A stretch of 64,000 nucleotides of DNA from Terriglobus albidus (GTDB lineage: Bacteria > Acidobacteriota > Terriglobia > Terriglobales > Acidobacteriaceae): contig NZ_CP042806.1 of the NCBI RefSeq assembly GCF_008000815.1, forward strand, positions 1,364,001 to 1,428,000, read 5' to 3'. The notes under the pieces are model-generated. The model saw only the letters and a list, made by a program, of their open reading frames with translations. It was not told where the DNA came from and did no database searches. The stretch's first letter is position 1. Each line of letters starts with the position of its first letter. Positions 36,301 through 44,650 of the stretch are shown in pieces. The position numbers and the translations under genes are program-made.

Positions 36301-36539
36301 TCATGACCTCGATTGCCTTCATAGCAGGTTCGGTTCCATTGCTTCTTAGCCATGGCGCGGGCAGCGAGGTCAGAAAGGTGACCGGTATCACCGTATTCTC
36401 GGGAATGCTCGGAGTCACGTTGTTTGGGTTGTTTCTAACGCCAGTTTTCTACGTAGTGTTGCGGAAGTTGAGCGGGCAAAGACTCCATAGCCATGATGAA
36501 GAGAGCTTCGAGGAAGAGGTAGAGGTAAGCCATGTCTAA
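33360..36539 (+). CDS. RND multidrug efflux pump (HAE1/AcrB-type)
   Basis: A 1,059-residue inner-membrane drug:proton antiporter of the hydrophobe/amphiphile group. It starts MNISKFFIDRPIFAIVLSII, the canonical HAE1 N-terminus, and the proton-relay pair Asp410-Asp411 is in GIVVDDAIVVVEN. The periplasmic porter loops and 12 helices are of normal length (AcrB 1,049). The acidic tail is typical. It begins 12 bases after the adaptor gene and overlaps the outer-membrane gene by eight bases. Confidence 0.95.
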   Translation: MNISKFFIDRPIFAIVLSIIIFCLGLIAIPILPSGQYPEVVPPSVVVRTNYPGANPKAIAETVAEPLEEAINGVEGIMYMKSVAGSDGSLQVIVTFRPGVDPDTAAVRVQNRVSQALSRLPDEVRQFGVTTQKQSPTPLMYVGLLSKKGHHDALYLRNYGVLHVKDELSRLNGIGDVQLLGSGDYSMRVWLDPNRLASRGITSDDVVSAIREQNVQVSAGQLGAEPSPKKPDFLTSINVRGRLTTPEEFSNIVLKSGANGQVVHLSDVARVELGSSDYTLHTYLDTQDTAIVGIFLTPGANALGVAKEVYAKLKELSKAFPDDLDYKVIWDPTEFIRDSIDAVQHTLIEAVFLVVLVVIVFLQTWRASIIPLIAVPVSIVGTFAWLYILGYSINTLTLFGMVLAIGIVVDDAIVVVENVERFIEHGLTPREAAHQAMKEVSGPIIAIALVLCAVFVPMAFLTGITGQFYKQFAVTIAISTVISAINSLTLSPALAAKLLHTPGAQKDWFARAIDVALGWFFRPFNRLFKRSSEAYQGVVGRSFRFRGGVFLVYFVLIGSIYLLFNNVPGGFIPTQDELYLFGGAKLPEGASLARTDDVLRQMVKAAHEVDGVEMLPAMSGFNALQAANTPNLATSYIRLKDFKDRHETAEQILVELNKKYSRIPGAIAFALMPPPIQGLGNGSGYSLYIEDRAGLGYGALQSGLAAFQAAVSQTPGMTYPVSSYQSNIPQLEVQVDREKAKAQGISLTDVFNTLQSYLGSIYVNDFNTFGRVYRVMVQADAQFRQRPEDITNLRVRNGNGEMVPIGSIATITQAFGPDPVMRYNGYPAADLIGDADPRVLSSGQVIDKLNEIAKKTLPPGMVLEYTDLSYQQTTQSHSAAIVFPLAILLVFLVLASLYESWTLPLAVILIVPVCIFAALFGVWLTGGDNNIFVQVGLVVLMGLACKNAILIVEFARELEMQGMTTVEAALEACHLRLRPIIMTSIAFIAGSVPLLLSHGAGSEVRKVTGITVFSGMLGVTLFGLFLTPVFYVVLRKLSGQRLHSHDEESFEEEVEVSHV

Positions 36540-37971
36540 AGTCCTGTTTGCAACACTGGTGCTTTTCGGGACTCTCGGGTGCTCCGTCGGGCCGCGCTAT
36601 AAGCAACCAAATGTTTCTCTTCCGAGTCAATTTACTGCACCTGTTTCGGCCGGCTCAACCGATACAAGTGCCAAGGCAGAGCCATCTGATCCGGAGTTCT
36701 GGCACAGCTTTCACGACCAGGAACTGACAAACCTTGTCGAACGATCTCTGTCGGCCAATAACGACCTCCGATCGGCTCTTGCCCACTACGACGCCGCGGC
36801 TGCTCTTTTACGCCTCAGCAAGTTCGACAAGTACCCGACAGTGACCGCCAGTGAGGATGTCGGACGCCAGAGGCTCGCAGCCAATCAGGCGTTTGGCTAT
36901 CCGCGCAATTATCGCTATTCGACCTCGTCGATTAACGCCAGTTGGGAACTCGATTTCTATGGACGTATCCGCCATAACGTCGAGGCGCAGCGTCAGCAAC
37001 TCCTTGCGAGCGGAAATGATCTCGCTGCGATGCAAGTCGCCATCGTGGGAGAGCTGGCAACAACCTATATCGATCTTCGGGGCCAGCAGGAGCGTCTCCG
37101 TGTGGCTCGAGAGAACGCGGCCAACCAGGAGCGCACCGTAAAGTTGGTGGAGGCGACCTTCAACGCCGGTCGCGGAACGCAATTCGATACCGCTAGAGCC
37201 CGTGCGCTGTATGAAAGTACGACCTCGCGCATTCCTGCGCTTCAATCCGCGATCGCTATCGATGAGCATCGCCTTGCCGTGCTGTGCGGTCAGTCGCCTG
37301 ATGCTCTCGTCGGTGAGCTTGAAGTCGAAAAAGCTCTGCCCGATCTGCCCGAGAGCATCGATCCGGGAACTCCGGCAGATCTCGTCCGCCGTCGTCCGGA
37401 CGTCAATGCATCCGAGCAAAGGCTCCATGCGGCAACTGAGCAGATTGGCGTCAACACCGCCGACCTGTTTCCTCGCGTGAACTTCGGCGGTCTGCTGGGT
37501 CTGATGCAATATCACTCCGACACAGCCTTCGATGGCGTCAGTCCAACGAATCTTGCGGGACTCAGCATCGACTGGTCCTTTCTGGATCGAGGCAGGGTGA
37601 AGGCGCGCATTGCAGCCAGCCGTTCAGATGGAGATGCCCAACTGGCCCAGTATCAACAAGCGGTCTTGTTGGCGCTTGAAGATGTTGAGAACGCACTTGT
37701 GAGATACGCGCGCTCGCGTGAGCAGGATGCCGCACTCCGGCAGGCTGCTCTCGACAGTAAACGGGCAGCGGATCTGGCGAACGTCCGATACAAGGAGGGC
37801 GCGACCGGTCTTCTCGATCTACTGGACGCACAACGTGTGCAGCTCCAGGATGAGGACGCGTATGCAGAGAGTCATTTGGAGAGTGCCGCCGACGCTGTCA
37901 GCCTATACAAGTCATTAGCCGGCGGCTGGCCTCAACGGCAACCGCAGCCCGTAAGGTCCGGAAAGCCATAG
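36532..37971 (+). CDS. RND efflux outer-membrane lipoprotein (OprM/NodT-type)
   Basis: A 479-residue outer-membrane factor. The lipobox LFGTLGC places the acylated Cys at about residue 17, followed by SVGPRYKQPNVSLPSQF, a typical NodT-family start. Two OEP repeats follow, with LDFYGRIRHNVEAQR in the first and DLVRRRPDVNASEQRLHAAT opening the second, and a final GATGLLDLLDAQR segment. It completes the tripartite pump with the two preceding genes, which it overlaps or abuts. Confidence 0.94.
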   Translation: MSKVLFATLVLFGTLGCSVGPRYKQPNVSLPSQFTAPVSAGSTDTSAKAEPSDPEFWHSFHDQELTNLVERSLSANNDLRSALAHYDAAAALLRLSKFDKYPTVTASEDVGRQRLAANQAFGYPRNYRYSTSSINASWELDFYGRIRHNVEAQRQQLLASGNDLAAMQVAIVGELATTYIDLRGQQERLRVARENAANQERTVKLVEATFNAGRGTQFDTARARALYESTTSRIPALQSAIAIDEHRLAVLCGQSPDALVGELEVEKALPDLPESIDPGTPADLVRRRPDVNASEQRLHAATEQIGVNTADLFPRVNFGGLLGLMQYHSDTAFDGVSPTNLAGLSIDWSFLDRGRVKARIAASRSDGDAQLAQYQQAVLLALEDVENALVRYARSREQDAALRQAALDSKRAADLANVRYKEGATGLLDLLDAQRVQLQDEDAYAESHLESAADAVSLYKSLAGGWPQRQPQPVRSGKP

Positions 37972-38018
37972 AGTCCGGTTTCCCTTTGACGTGGCCGGAT
38001 ACAGCCACGGAAGGTGAG

Positions 38019-38048
38019 ACGATGTCCTCGCATTCGCGAGGACATCGT
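38019..38048 (+). terminator. Terminator of the multidrug efflux operon
   Basis: Perfect 12-base stem ACGATGTCCTCG / CGAGGACATCGT with a six-base loop, followed by TTCTG, 47 bases after the outer-membrane gene stop. The T tract is short. It lies between convergent genes. Confidence 0.7.
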
Positions 38049-38120
38049 TTCTGCGTCAGCAAGAAGCGCCCCGTGGTTGCAAGACGTTTATACTCATCGG
38101 TTTGACAGCCCGCAAAAAAT

Positions 38121-38384
38121 TTATGGAATACGACCACACCCCGTCGAAGGTGAGGGCGACGCATACACGCTCAGCCTGACAACGCTATGGATCTTCCATA
38201 AAAGTGATTCCATGCGTGCGCGACGCTGGCTGTCGACCTGAGCGATAAGACAGCAATGCAATCGCCCCGCGCGCCGATCCAACGTCAGATGTTCGACGAT
38301 TGCCTGGGCATGCTCCAACGCCTGCAGCACGCGTGACAACATCCGGTGATGATCTTCCAGTTCCAACTGTACTTCGTAACGCAT
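38121..38384 (-). CDS. Lone ACT-domain protein, acetolactate synthase small subunit-like
   Basis: An 87-residue protein with an excellent ribosome site (AAGGAG at 38390-38395, six bases from the ATG). The sequence MRYEVQLELEDHHRMLSRVL then ALEHAQAIVEHLTLDRRAGR and LHCCLIAQVD resembles the ACT fold of regulatory subunits of acetohydroxyacid synthase (beta-alpha-beta-beta-alpha-beta). The last 14 residues (ASPSPSTGCGRIP) look unrelated to ACT domains and may be read-through into non-native sequence. No ilvB, ilvC or leu gene follows: the next gene is the convergent efflux operon. A leader peptide and terminator immediately upstream imply control by branched-chain amino-acid supply. Whether the gene still works is uncertain. 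Confidence 0.65.
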   Translation of the reverse strand: MRYEVQLELEDHHRMLSRVLQALEHAQAIVEHLTLDRRAGRLHCCLIAQVDSQRRARMESLLWKIHSVVRLSVYASPSPSTGCGRIP

Positions 38385-38401
38385 CCTGTCTCCTTAAAAG
38401 C

Positions 38402-38438
38402 AAAAAGCCACCCTCCGCCAGAGGCGAAGGGTGGCTTT
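38402..38438 (-). terminator. Attenuator terminator in front of the ACT-domain gene
   Basis: On the minus strand a 16-base-pair stem (AAAGCCACCCTTCGCC / GGCGGAGGGTGGCTTT, one G-U pair) with a three-base loop is followed by TTTTT. It ends 18 bases before the ACT gene ATG, that is, inside the leader, where it would stop transcription before the gene. Confidence 0.8.
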
Positions 38439-38480
38439 GCGAATCCGTATCGAGTTGCTCTAAGCCGTCCCGTTCGCCTC
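38421..38480 (-). promoter_or_regulatory. Antiterminator pairing of the attenuator
   Basis: GAGGCGAA(C)GGG at the end of the leader peptide (38469-38480) is complementary, with one bulged C, to CCCTTCGCCTC in the 5' arm of the terminator (38421-38431). Forming this 11-pair helix would prevent the terminator, giving the mutually exclusive structures expected of ribosome-mediated attenuation. Confidence 0.6.
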
Positions 38481-38582
38481 CATAGCGATGCAAATCACCC
38501 GAATTCCAACCAGAATGCGCACGGCCACAGCATCAACAAAGAGTTGAGTAGATGCGAGCGGTGTTGGACGATGGGCTGTCAT
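38460..38582 (-). CDS. Branched-chain amino-acid leader peptide
   Basis: A 40-codon minus-strand frame whose second half reads VAVRILVGIRVICIAMEANG, with nine Val, Ile or Leu codons within 14 residues (19-32), then a stop 22 bases before the terminator stem. Such runs of control codons stall ribosomes when Val, Ile or Leu tRNAs are uncharged, as in the classic ilv leaders. The ATG at 38582 has no clear ribosome site; an internal GTG (about codon 19) could be the true start. It is too short to be recognised by homology; the case rests on codon content, position and the antiterminator pairing. Confidence 0.6.
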   Translation of the reverse strand: MTAHRPTPLASTQLFVDAVAVRILVGIRVICIAMEANGTA

Positions 38583-38696
38583 GAAGAGATCGGGTCGAAC
38601 GGTTGAAGCTCCTGGATCAGTTTTTAGAATACTCCACTTGAGTCGAACGAAACTCGGTTCATACGTCGCTTTTCTCGAGACTGTAGGAGCAATGCT

Positions 38697-39875
38697 CTAG
38701 CGTTCAACCGCGAGGGCCACGGAGTTTCCTCCGCCGAGACATAACGCTGCAACGCCTTTCGTCACATCTCTGCGAATCATCTCGTGCAGCAGTGTGACAA
38801 GAATTCGAGCGCCGCTTGCGCCAATCGGATGGCCGATCGCAACGGCTCCTCCATTCACATTCACATTGGAGAGATCCAGGTCGAGCTCTTTGGTCACGCC
38901 GAGAGCCTGCACGCTGAACGCCTCATTGAGTTCGTAGAGGTCGACCTCGTCTTTCTTCCAGGCTGCCTTCTCCAGCACCCTGGTCACACCTATGACCGGA
39001 GCAAGCATGACCCATCGCGGCGCAACCCCGCTCTGCGCCTGGGCTCGGATGCGCGCCATGGGCGTGAGTCCTAACTTTGCAGCGCGATCCGCGGTCATCA
39101 GGAGCACTGCCGCCGCAGCGTCATTAAGTCCCGGTGCGTTGCCGGCAGTCACCGTCCCGTCTTTTTTAAAGGCGGGACGCAATGCAGACAGTGCCTGAAG
39201 GGAAGCATCCTCGCGAATGCTTTCATCTGACTCGAAGCTCGTGATCGTCCCTTTCCTGTCCGGAATCTGCACGGGAACGATCTCGTCCTTGAATCTTCCC
39301 TCACGTCGAGCCGAAGCCGCTCTTCTGTGTGATTCGAGGGCATAGGCATCCTGTTGTTCCCGGGTTAGATGGTGCTTGTCAGCAACCAGTTCCGCGGTGA
39401 GACCCATGTGCTGGTTGTCACAGGCGCACCACAGGCCGTCCTTGATTACAGAGTCGACGATGCTGCCGTCGCCCATGCGCAGTCCTTTACGTGCTTGTGG
39501 CACCAGATAGGGCGCGTTTGACATCGATTCCATCCCGCCGGCGACGACAATCTCCGCATCACCGAGCATGATTGCCTGTGCTCCCAGCCCGACTGCTTTC
39601 AATCCACTACCGCAAACCATGTTGACGGTGAGCGCGGCGACGGTGTCGGCAAGTCCACCGCCCAACGCTGCCTGGCGCGCAGGATTCTGGCCGAGGCCGG
39701 CCGGCAACACGCAGCCCATGATGCACTCATCCACGGAGTCTGGCGCAATTCCTGCACGGCTTACCGCCTCGCGCACAACGACCGAGCCGAGCTGGGTTGC
39801 GGCTACCTCGCTCAGTCCACCGAGAAACTTGCCAACCGCTGTCCGAACCGCCGATACGATGACTACATCTCGCAT
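38697..39875 (-). CDS. Acetyl-CoA C-acetyltransferase (thiolase)
   Basis: A 392-residue biosynthetic/degradative thiolase that splits acetoacetyl-CoA into two acetyl-CoA. The nucleophile is Cys88 in [11 protein letters not shown], the same number as in E. coli AtoB when the start at 39875 ([13 protein letters not shown]) is used, which supports that start over the ATG at 39890. The other catalytic motifs are [17 protein letters not shown] (His) and [10 protein letters not shown]; here the second cysteine is in ALCLGGG. It is last in a minus-strand set scoA, scoB, thiolase, so it takes the acetoacetyl-CoA formed by the CoA-transferase. Confidence 0.95.
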   Translation of the reverse strand: MRDVVIVSAVRTAVGKFLGGLSEVAATQLGSVVVREAVSRAGIAPDSVDECIMGCVLPAGLGQNPARQAALGGGLADTVAALTVNMVCGSGLKAVGLGAQAIMLGDAEIVVAGGMESMSNAPYLVPQARKGLRMGDGSIVDSVIKDGLWCACDNQHMGLTAELVADKHHLTREQQDAYALESHRRAASARREGRFKDEIVPVQIPDRKGTITSFESDESIREDASLQALSALRPAFKKDGTVTAGNAPGLNDAAAAVLLMTADRAAKLGLTPMARIRAQAQSGVAPRWVMLAPVIGVTRVLEKAAWKKDEVDLYELNEAFSVQALGVTKELDLDLSNVNVNGGAVAIGHPIGASGARILVTLLHEMIRRDVTKGVAALCLGGGNSVALAVER

Positions 39876-39922
39876 TGTTACCACTCTCATCAGGTTGTTC
39901 TCACAAAGGGATCGATGCGGGC

Positions 39923-40561
39923 TCAGTGAAGTTCAAAGTGCACAGAGACACCGGAGCGCCTGGCAACCTCTTCAGAGGTTACTCCTTCGGCTAATTCAAT
40001 GACCACAACCCCATTCTCCGTAATATCCATGACGCATAAATCGGTGATGACACGGTTTACTACTCCTGCGCCGGTCAATGGAAGCGTGCATTGGGGAAGC
40101 AGCTTTGGCGAACCATCCTGGGCGTTGTGTTCCATCATGATCACCACCTGCCGCACGCCGGAGACGATGTCCATGGCCCCTCCCATGCCTTTGACGCGTT
40201 TACCGGGAATCATCCAGTTCGCCAGATCACCCTTTTCAGAGACCTGCATGGCTCCAAGGATGGCGAGATCGACGTGGCCTCCGCGGATCATGGCAAATGA
40301 GTCAGCGCTGGAAAAGATCGATGCTCCAGGCAGCAGAGTGACGGTTTCTTTGCCGGCGTTGATCAGGTCCGGATCGACATCGCTTTCCAGGGGAAAAGGT
40401 CCCATGCCGAGAAGGCCATTTTCCGACTGCAGAATTACGGTCATACCTGCAGGAATGAAGTTGGCAACCAGAGTCGGCATGCCGATGCCGAGGTTAACGT
40501 AATATCCATCCTTCAATTCAGCCGCTGCACGCTGAGCCATCTGGTGACGTGTCCATGGCAT
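39923..40561 (-). CDS. scoB: 3-oxoacid CoA-transferase subunit B
   Basis: A 212-residue beta subunit of a succinyl-CoA:acetoacetate-type CoA-transferase. The catalytic glutamate that carries the CoA thioester is Glu47 in [25 protein letters not shown] and [17 protein letters not shown] are family blocks. The ATG at 40561 is two bases after the scoA stop; a longer frame to 40792 only overlaps scoA and is rejected. Works with subunit A to activate acetoacetate. Confidence 0.95.
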   Translation of the reverse strand: MPWTRHQMAQRAAAELKDGYYVNLGIGMPTLVANFIPAGMTVILQSENGLLGMGPFPLESDVDPDLINAGKETVTLLPGASIFSSADSFAMIRGGHVDLAILGAMQVSEKGDLANWMIPGKRVKGMGGAMDIVSGVRQVVIMMEHNAQDGSPKLLPQCTLPLTGAGVVNRVITDLCVMDITENGVVVIELAEGVTSEEVARRSGVSVHFELH

Positions 40562-40563
40562 GG

Positions 40564-41262
40564 TCAGATCGTCCTCGTTGTCTTGCGTTCGATTCGTTTT
40601 TCGGGAGAAGGATTGTGGACGACTCGCTGTACGAAGATGCCGGGAGTATGTATCTCGTCGGGGTCGAGCTCTCCCGGAGCGACGATGATCTCGGCCTCGG
40701 CGACGGTGATCTTTCCGCAGGTTGCGGCCAAAGGATTGAAGTTGCGTGCTGTGCGTCGAAAGACCAGGTTTCCGTGCAGGTCGGCTTTCCATGCCTTTAC
40801 CAGGGCTAGGTCGGCCCGGAGACCGCGTTCGAGGATGTAGGTCGCCCCATCGAACTCTTTGTGTTCCTTGCCTTCGGCGACGATGGTTCCGACTCCGGTG
40901 CGCGTATAGAAGCCGGGGATTCCCGCACCTCCGGCGCGCATGCGTTCTGCCAGCGTGCCTTGAGGCACGAACTCGACCTCGAGTTCTCCCTGGAGAAACT
41001 GCCGTTCGAATTCGGCATTCTCACCGACATAGCTGGAGATCATCTTTCGGATCTGACGACTTTCGAGCAGCAGGCCCAGTCCCCAACCGTCCACTCCCGC
41101 GTTATTGCTGGCTACGGTAAGATCCCGGGCTCCAGAATCGCGCAGAGCCAGAATCAATGCTTCCGGGATGCCGCATAATCCGAATCCACCGATGGCCAGG
41201 AGCATGCCATCTTTTACGATTCCCTCGAGTACCGCCGCTGCACTTGGCCAGAGTTTGTCCAT
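40564..41262 (-). CDS. scoA: 3-oxoacid CoA-transferase subunit A
   Basis: A 232-residue alpha subunit. Family text includes [19 protein letters not shown] (the glycine-rich CoA site), [16 protein letters not shown], and [14 protein letters not shown]. Length fits the family. First gene of the minus-strand acetoacetate-activating operon, divergent from the large catabolic operon that makes acetoacetate; an 11-base inverted repeat lies 25 bases upstream of its start. Confidence 0.95.
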   Translation of the reverse strand: MDKLWPSAAAVLEGIVKDGMLLAIGGFGLCGIPEALILALRDSGARDLTVASNNAGVDGWGLGLLLESRQIRKMISSYVGENAEFERQFLQGELEVEFVPQGTLAERMRAGGAGIPGFYTRTGVGTIVAEGKEHKEFDGATYILERGLRADLALVKAWKADLHGNLVFRRTARNFNPLAATCGKITVAEAEIIVAPGELDPDEIHTPGIFVQRVVHNPSPEKRIERKTTRTI

Positions 41263-41286
41263 TATCCCGTGCCTGTTGCGAGCCGT

Positions 41287-41323
41287 CCGCTATCGAACGG
41301 CCGTTACGGCGATTCGATAGCGG
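41287..41323. promoter_or_regulatory. Inverted repeat upstream of scoA
   Basis: Perfect 11-base arms CCGCTATCGAA (41287-41297) and TTCGATAGCGG (41313-41323) separated by 15 bases. Position 25-61 bases before the scoA start suggests an operator or a hairpin in the 5' leader. No matching regulator is encoded in the cluster. Confidence 0.5.
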
Positions 41324-41727
41324 CGAACGCTCGTTCTCCACAACATCGAAGGACGATAGCACCTTTGCGCGGGAAAGAAAAATCAAATGCTCCCTTCTCT
41401 AATAGGATTGTCTTTCTCTTCTGGCGGTGCCATACTCCGTGTCGAAGATGGATACGCTGATTGGCGATTCGCGATGGAAGTCGCCCGCACGTGGAGCAAC
41501 GGTGAAGGCGCAAAGACTGAGCAGCAAAAACGTTGCGATCCGGTTAGCTCCACTGCGATATCACGGGCTGAAGAAGGATTCGGGGTCATCCATCGGCCTT
41601 TGCAGCGATCGTTCCCCTCTCACAACCCCTTTGGAAGCCCTTACAGACTTCCCCAACTTTATTTCAGCCTGCGGTTTCGCAGGCCCAAACCGCAACATGG
41701 GCAGATGGCTGCTCATGGGAGCGATCT
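41324..41727. other. Divergent spacer between scoA and the catabolic operon
   Basis: About 400 bases without a convincing gene. Open frames occur on both strands (for example 41387-41731) but show no family features, signal peptide or ribosome site. The region must hold the promoter of the plus-strand operon; GAACGCTCGTTC at 41324-41335 is a further imperfect palindrome. Confidence 0.4.
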
Positions 41728-42894
41728 ATGACGGGAAAAACTGGAACAGGAAGAACTGGCTTTGAACTGACGGAAGAACAAGAAGAATTGCAGCGAGTGA
41801 TTCGCCGCTTTGCGCAGACTGAGATTGCTCCACACGTCCGCGAGTGGGATGAAAAGTGTACCTTTCCCAGCGAGGTTGTACGGCAGTTAGGCCAGATGGG
41901 TCTGCTGGGTGTTCTCTTTCCTCCGGAACTGGGCGGGAGCGGGATGGGCTATGTGGAGTACGTGCTGGCCATCGAGGAGCTGTCCAGAGTGGATGGTTCG
42001 GTCGGAATCATCGTGGCGGCGCACAATTCGCTGTCCACGAACCACATCTATCTTGCAGGCAACCCGGAACAACATCGCCGATGGGTAACGCCGCTGGCGT
42101 CTGGCGAATGGCTTGGATGCTGGGGGCTCACTGAGCCTGGCTCCGGCTCCGATGCCCTTGGCGCTCGCACCACGGCGGTACGTTCTGATCGCGGTTGGGT
42201 ACTGAACGGCAGCAAGACCTTTATTACGAATGGAAGCCATGCGGATTGTGCTGTTGTGATTGCTGTGACCGACCGGACAAAGGGAAGCCACGGTATGACA
42301 GCCTTCGTCGTGGAGAAAGGCACACCCGGTTTTCGTCCCGGCAAGAAAGAAGACAAGCTGGGACTGCGCGCTTCCGATACTTCGGAGTTGATCTTCGAAG
42401 ACTGTCTGATTCCCGATGAAAATCGGCTGGGCCAGGAGGGCGAAGGTTTCATTGATGCTATGAGGGTTCTTGATGGTGGGCGTATTTCCATTGCCGCCCT
42501 GGCACTCGGAATTGGCCGGGGTGCGTATGATGCCGCGCTGAAATATGCCAAGGAGCGGCACCAGTTTGGCAAGTCAATAAGCCAGTTTCAGGCGATCCAG
42601 TTCAAGCTGGCTGATATGGCGACGAATCTAGAGGCCGCAAAGCTGTTAACGCTTAATGCGGCGCGCCTGAAAAATGCCGGGCACAAGACGACTTTGGAGT
42701 CCTCGATGGCGAAACTCTTTGCAGGTGAGGCTGCTGTACGTATCTGCGATGAATGCGTGCAGATTCATGGCGGCTATGGTTTCATCAAGGACTATCCGGC
42801 AGAGAAGTTCTATCGGGACGTAAAATTGTGCACAATCGGCGAGGGTACCAGCGAGATTCAGCGCATGGTGATTGCACGCGAGATCTTGAAGTAG
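41728..42894 (+). CDS. Acyl-CoA dehydrogenase, short-chain type
   Basis: A 388-residue FAD flavoprotein that makes the 2,3-enoyl-CoA. Signatures: [15 protein letters not shown] and [11 protein letters not shown] (FAD contacts), [18 protein letters not shown] and [20 protein letters not shown]. The catalytic base is Glu372 in [10 protein letters not shown], the position used by short/medium-chain enzymes; isovaleryl-CoA dehydrogenases have Ala or Gly there and use a Glu in an earlier helix, where this protein has Gly (LDGGR). So although it heads a leucine-type operon, it is not a canonical isovaleryl-CoA dehydrogenase and may act on other short or branched acyl-CoAs. Confidence 0.92.
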   Translation: MTGKTGTGRTGFELTEEQEELQRVIRRFAQTEIAPHVREWDEKCTFPSEVVRQLGQMGLLGVLFPPELGGSGMGYVEYVLAIEELSRVDGSVGIIVAAHNSLSTNHIYLAGNPEQHRRWVTPLASGEWLGCWGLTEPGSGSDALGARTTAVRSDRGWVLNGSKTFITNGSHADCAVVIAVTDRTKGSHGMTAFVVEKGTPGFRPGKKEDKLGLRASDTSELIFEDCLIPDENRLGQEGEGFIDAMRVLDGGRISIAALALGIGRGAYDAALKYAKERHQFGKSISQFQAIQFKLADMATNLEAAKLLTLNAARLKNAGHKTTLESSMAKLFAGEAAVRICDECVQIHGGYGFIKDYPAEKFYRDVKLCTIGEGTSEIQRMVIAREILK

Positions 42895-42926
42895 AAGTTC
42901 GTATTCCGACGAATACCGGGGAGTCG

Positions 42927-44636
42927 ATGTCAGAGGCCGCCAGCAAGAACACGTTGCCGACAAAACTGGATGGCACTGCTCCGCGCGTCCGCAACAACCA
43001 CCAGGCGCTGCTCACGTTGCTTGCGGCAATGCGCGAAGAACAGGCAACGATTCGCCTGGGCGGCGGAGCCAAAGCCACTGAAGCGCAGCACGCTAAGAAG
43101 AGGCTGACAGCTCGCGAGCGCCTGGAGCTGCTGCTCGATCCCGGCACTCCATTTCTGGAGCTTGGTCTTTATGCAGCCCATGGCATGTACGAGGAGTGGG
43201 GCGGGGCTCCGGCAGCGGGAGTTGTCACCGGCTTAGGACGGGTTTGCGGAAGGCTGGTCATGCTGGTTGCCAATGATGCAACCGTGAAGGCCGGCGCCTT
43301 CTTTCCGCTGACCGCGAAGAAAGTGATTCGTGCGCAGACGATTGCTCTCGATAACCGCATTCCTACGCTCTATCTCGTCGATTCCTCCGGAGTCTTCCTG
43401 CCGTTGCAGGAGGATGTCTTTCCCGATCAGGATGACTTCGGCCGCGTCTTCCGCAACAACGCTGTGATGTCAGCACGAAACATTCCCCAGATCACCGCAA
43501 TTATGGGCATGTGCGTGGCGGGCGGAGCCTATCTTCCCGTCATGACCGATACCGTACTGATGACCGAAGGCAGCGGACTTTTTCTTGCTGGTCCCGCTCT
43601 TGTCCAAGCGGCCATCGGGCAAAAGGTTGGCGCCGAGGAGTTAGGTGGGGCGACCATGCACGCGGAGATCTCCGGGAGCGTCGACTTCAAGGAGCCCGAT
43701 GATGCCGCTTGCCTTACACGGCTGCGTTCTCTCGTTGACAAGCTGGGACATCGAAATCGTGCGCCGTTCGATGCCATTCCCTTCGATCCTGAGAAGGATG
43801 CTCCCCTCTATCCTTCGGACGAACTCTATGGATTGATTGATCCTGATCCAGTACGCGCGGCCACGAATACCTATGACGTGCATGAGGTAATTGCGCGCAT
43901 TGTCGATCGCTCTGCGTTCGATGAATATCGCGCTAACTACGGACGAACTCTGGTTTGCGGCTATGCGCGGATTGGCGGCTATGCCGTAGGGATCGTTGCG
44001 AATCAAAAGCAGCACCAGAGTATGGTGATGCCGGGCGGGGAACGTCGCACGGAGTTTGGCGGCGTCATCTATACCGAGAGTGCAGAGAAGGCCGCCAGAT
44101 TTATTCTCGACTGCAACCAGAGCCTGATCCCTCTGGTCTTCCTCCATGATGTCAACGGGTTCATGGTCGGCCGCGACGCCGAACAGAACGGCATCATCCG
44201 CGCGGGAGCAAAGATGGTCACCGCGGTTTCGAATTCAGTCGTGCCCAAGATCTCTGTGATCCTTGGCGGCAGCTTCGGAGCAGGGCACTATGCGATGTGC
44301 GGCAAAGCCTATGATCCGCGTTTTATCTTTGCCTGGCCAACGGCGCGTTATGCCGTGATGAGTGGGGCGTCTGCCGCGAATACGCTGGTAGAAGTGCGCG
44401 TCAAGCAGCTCGAGCGCAAGGGCCATGCGATCTCAGATGAGGAGCGAAAGCAGATCTTTGATGAGATCAAGAGCACCTACGATGCGCAAGCCGATCCGCG
44501 CTATGGCGCCGCTCGCTTATGGATTGATGCGATCATTGATCCCGCGGAGACGCGTACAGTATTGATCAGCACGCTTGAGGCCGTCAGCCTCAACCCTGAC
44601 GTTGAGAAGTTCAATCCAGGCGTGATTCAAACGTAG
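42927..44636 (+). CDS. Acyl-CoA carboxylase carboxyltransferase subunit, methylcrotonyl-type
   Basis: A 569-residue carboxyltransferase that moves CO2 from carboxybiotin to an acyl-CoA. The N-half has KKRLTARERLELLLDPGTPF and the acyl-CoA site; the C-half has FLHDVNGFMVGRDAEQNGII and KISVILGGSFGAGHYAMCGK, closest by eye to methylcrotonyl-CoA carboxylase beta chains. The start at 42927 has GGGGAG upstream; the longer frame from 42753 overlaps the dehydrogenase gene. No biotin carboxylase/biotin carrier partner is encoded nearby, so it must be elsewhere. Confidence 0.9.
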   Translation: MSEAASKNTLPTKLDGTAPRVRNNHQALLTLLAAMREEQATIRLGGGAKATEAQHAKKRLTARERLELLLDPGTPFLELGLYAAHGMYEEWGGAPAAGVVTGLGRVCGRLVMLVANDATVKAGAFFPLTAKKVIRAQTIALDNRIPTLYLVDSSGVFLPLQEDVFPDQDDFGRVFRNNAVMSARNIPQITAIMGMCVAGGAYLPVMTDTVLMTEGSGLFLAGPALVQAAIGQKVGAEELGGATMHAEISGSVDFKEPDDAACLTRLRSLVDKLGHRNRAPFDAIPFDPEKDAPLYPSDELYGLIDPDPVRAATNTYDVHEVIARIVDRSAFDEYRANYGRTLVCGYARIGGYAVGIVANQKQHQSMVMPGGERRTEFGGVIYTESAEKAARFILDCNQSLIPLVFLHDVNGFMVGRDAEQNGIIRAGAKMVTAVSNSVVPKISVILGGSFGAGHYAMCGKAYDPRFIFAWPTARYAVMSGASAANTLVEVRVKQLERKGHAISDEERKQIFDEIKSTYDAQADPRYGAARLWIDAIIDPAETRTVLISTLEAVSLNPDVEKFNPGVIQT

Positions 44637-44650
44637 CGTTTGCAAAAGAG

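Noticed and set aside
40562-40792. N-terminal extension of scoB
   Set aside because: It lies within scoA in another frame and has no similarity to CoA-transferases; family length supports the start at 40561.
41387-41731. 114-codon plus-strand frame in the scoA spacer
   Set aside because: No ribosome site, no signal peptide or domain; it overlaps the start of the dehydrogenase gene and competes with equally long frames on the other strand.
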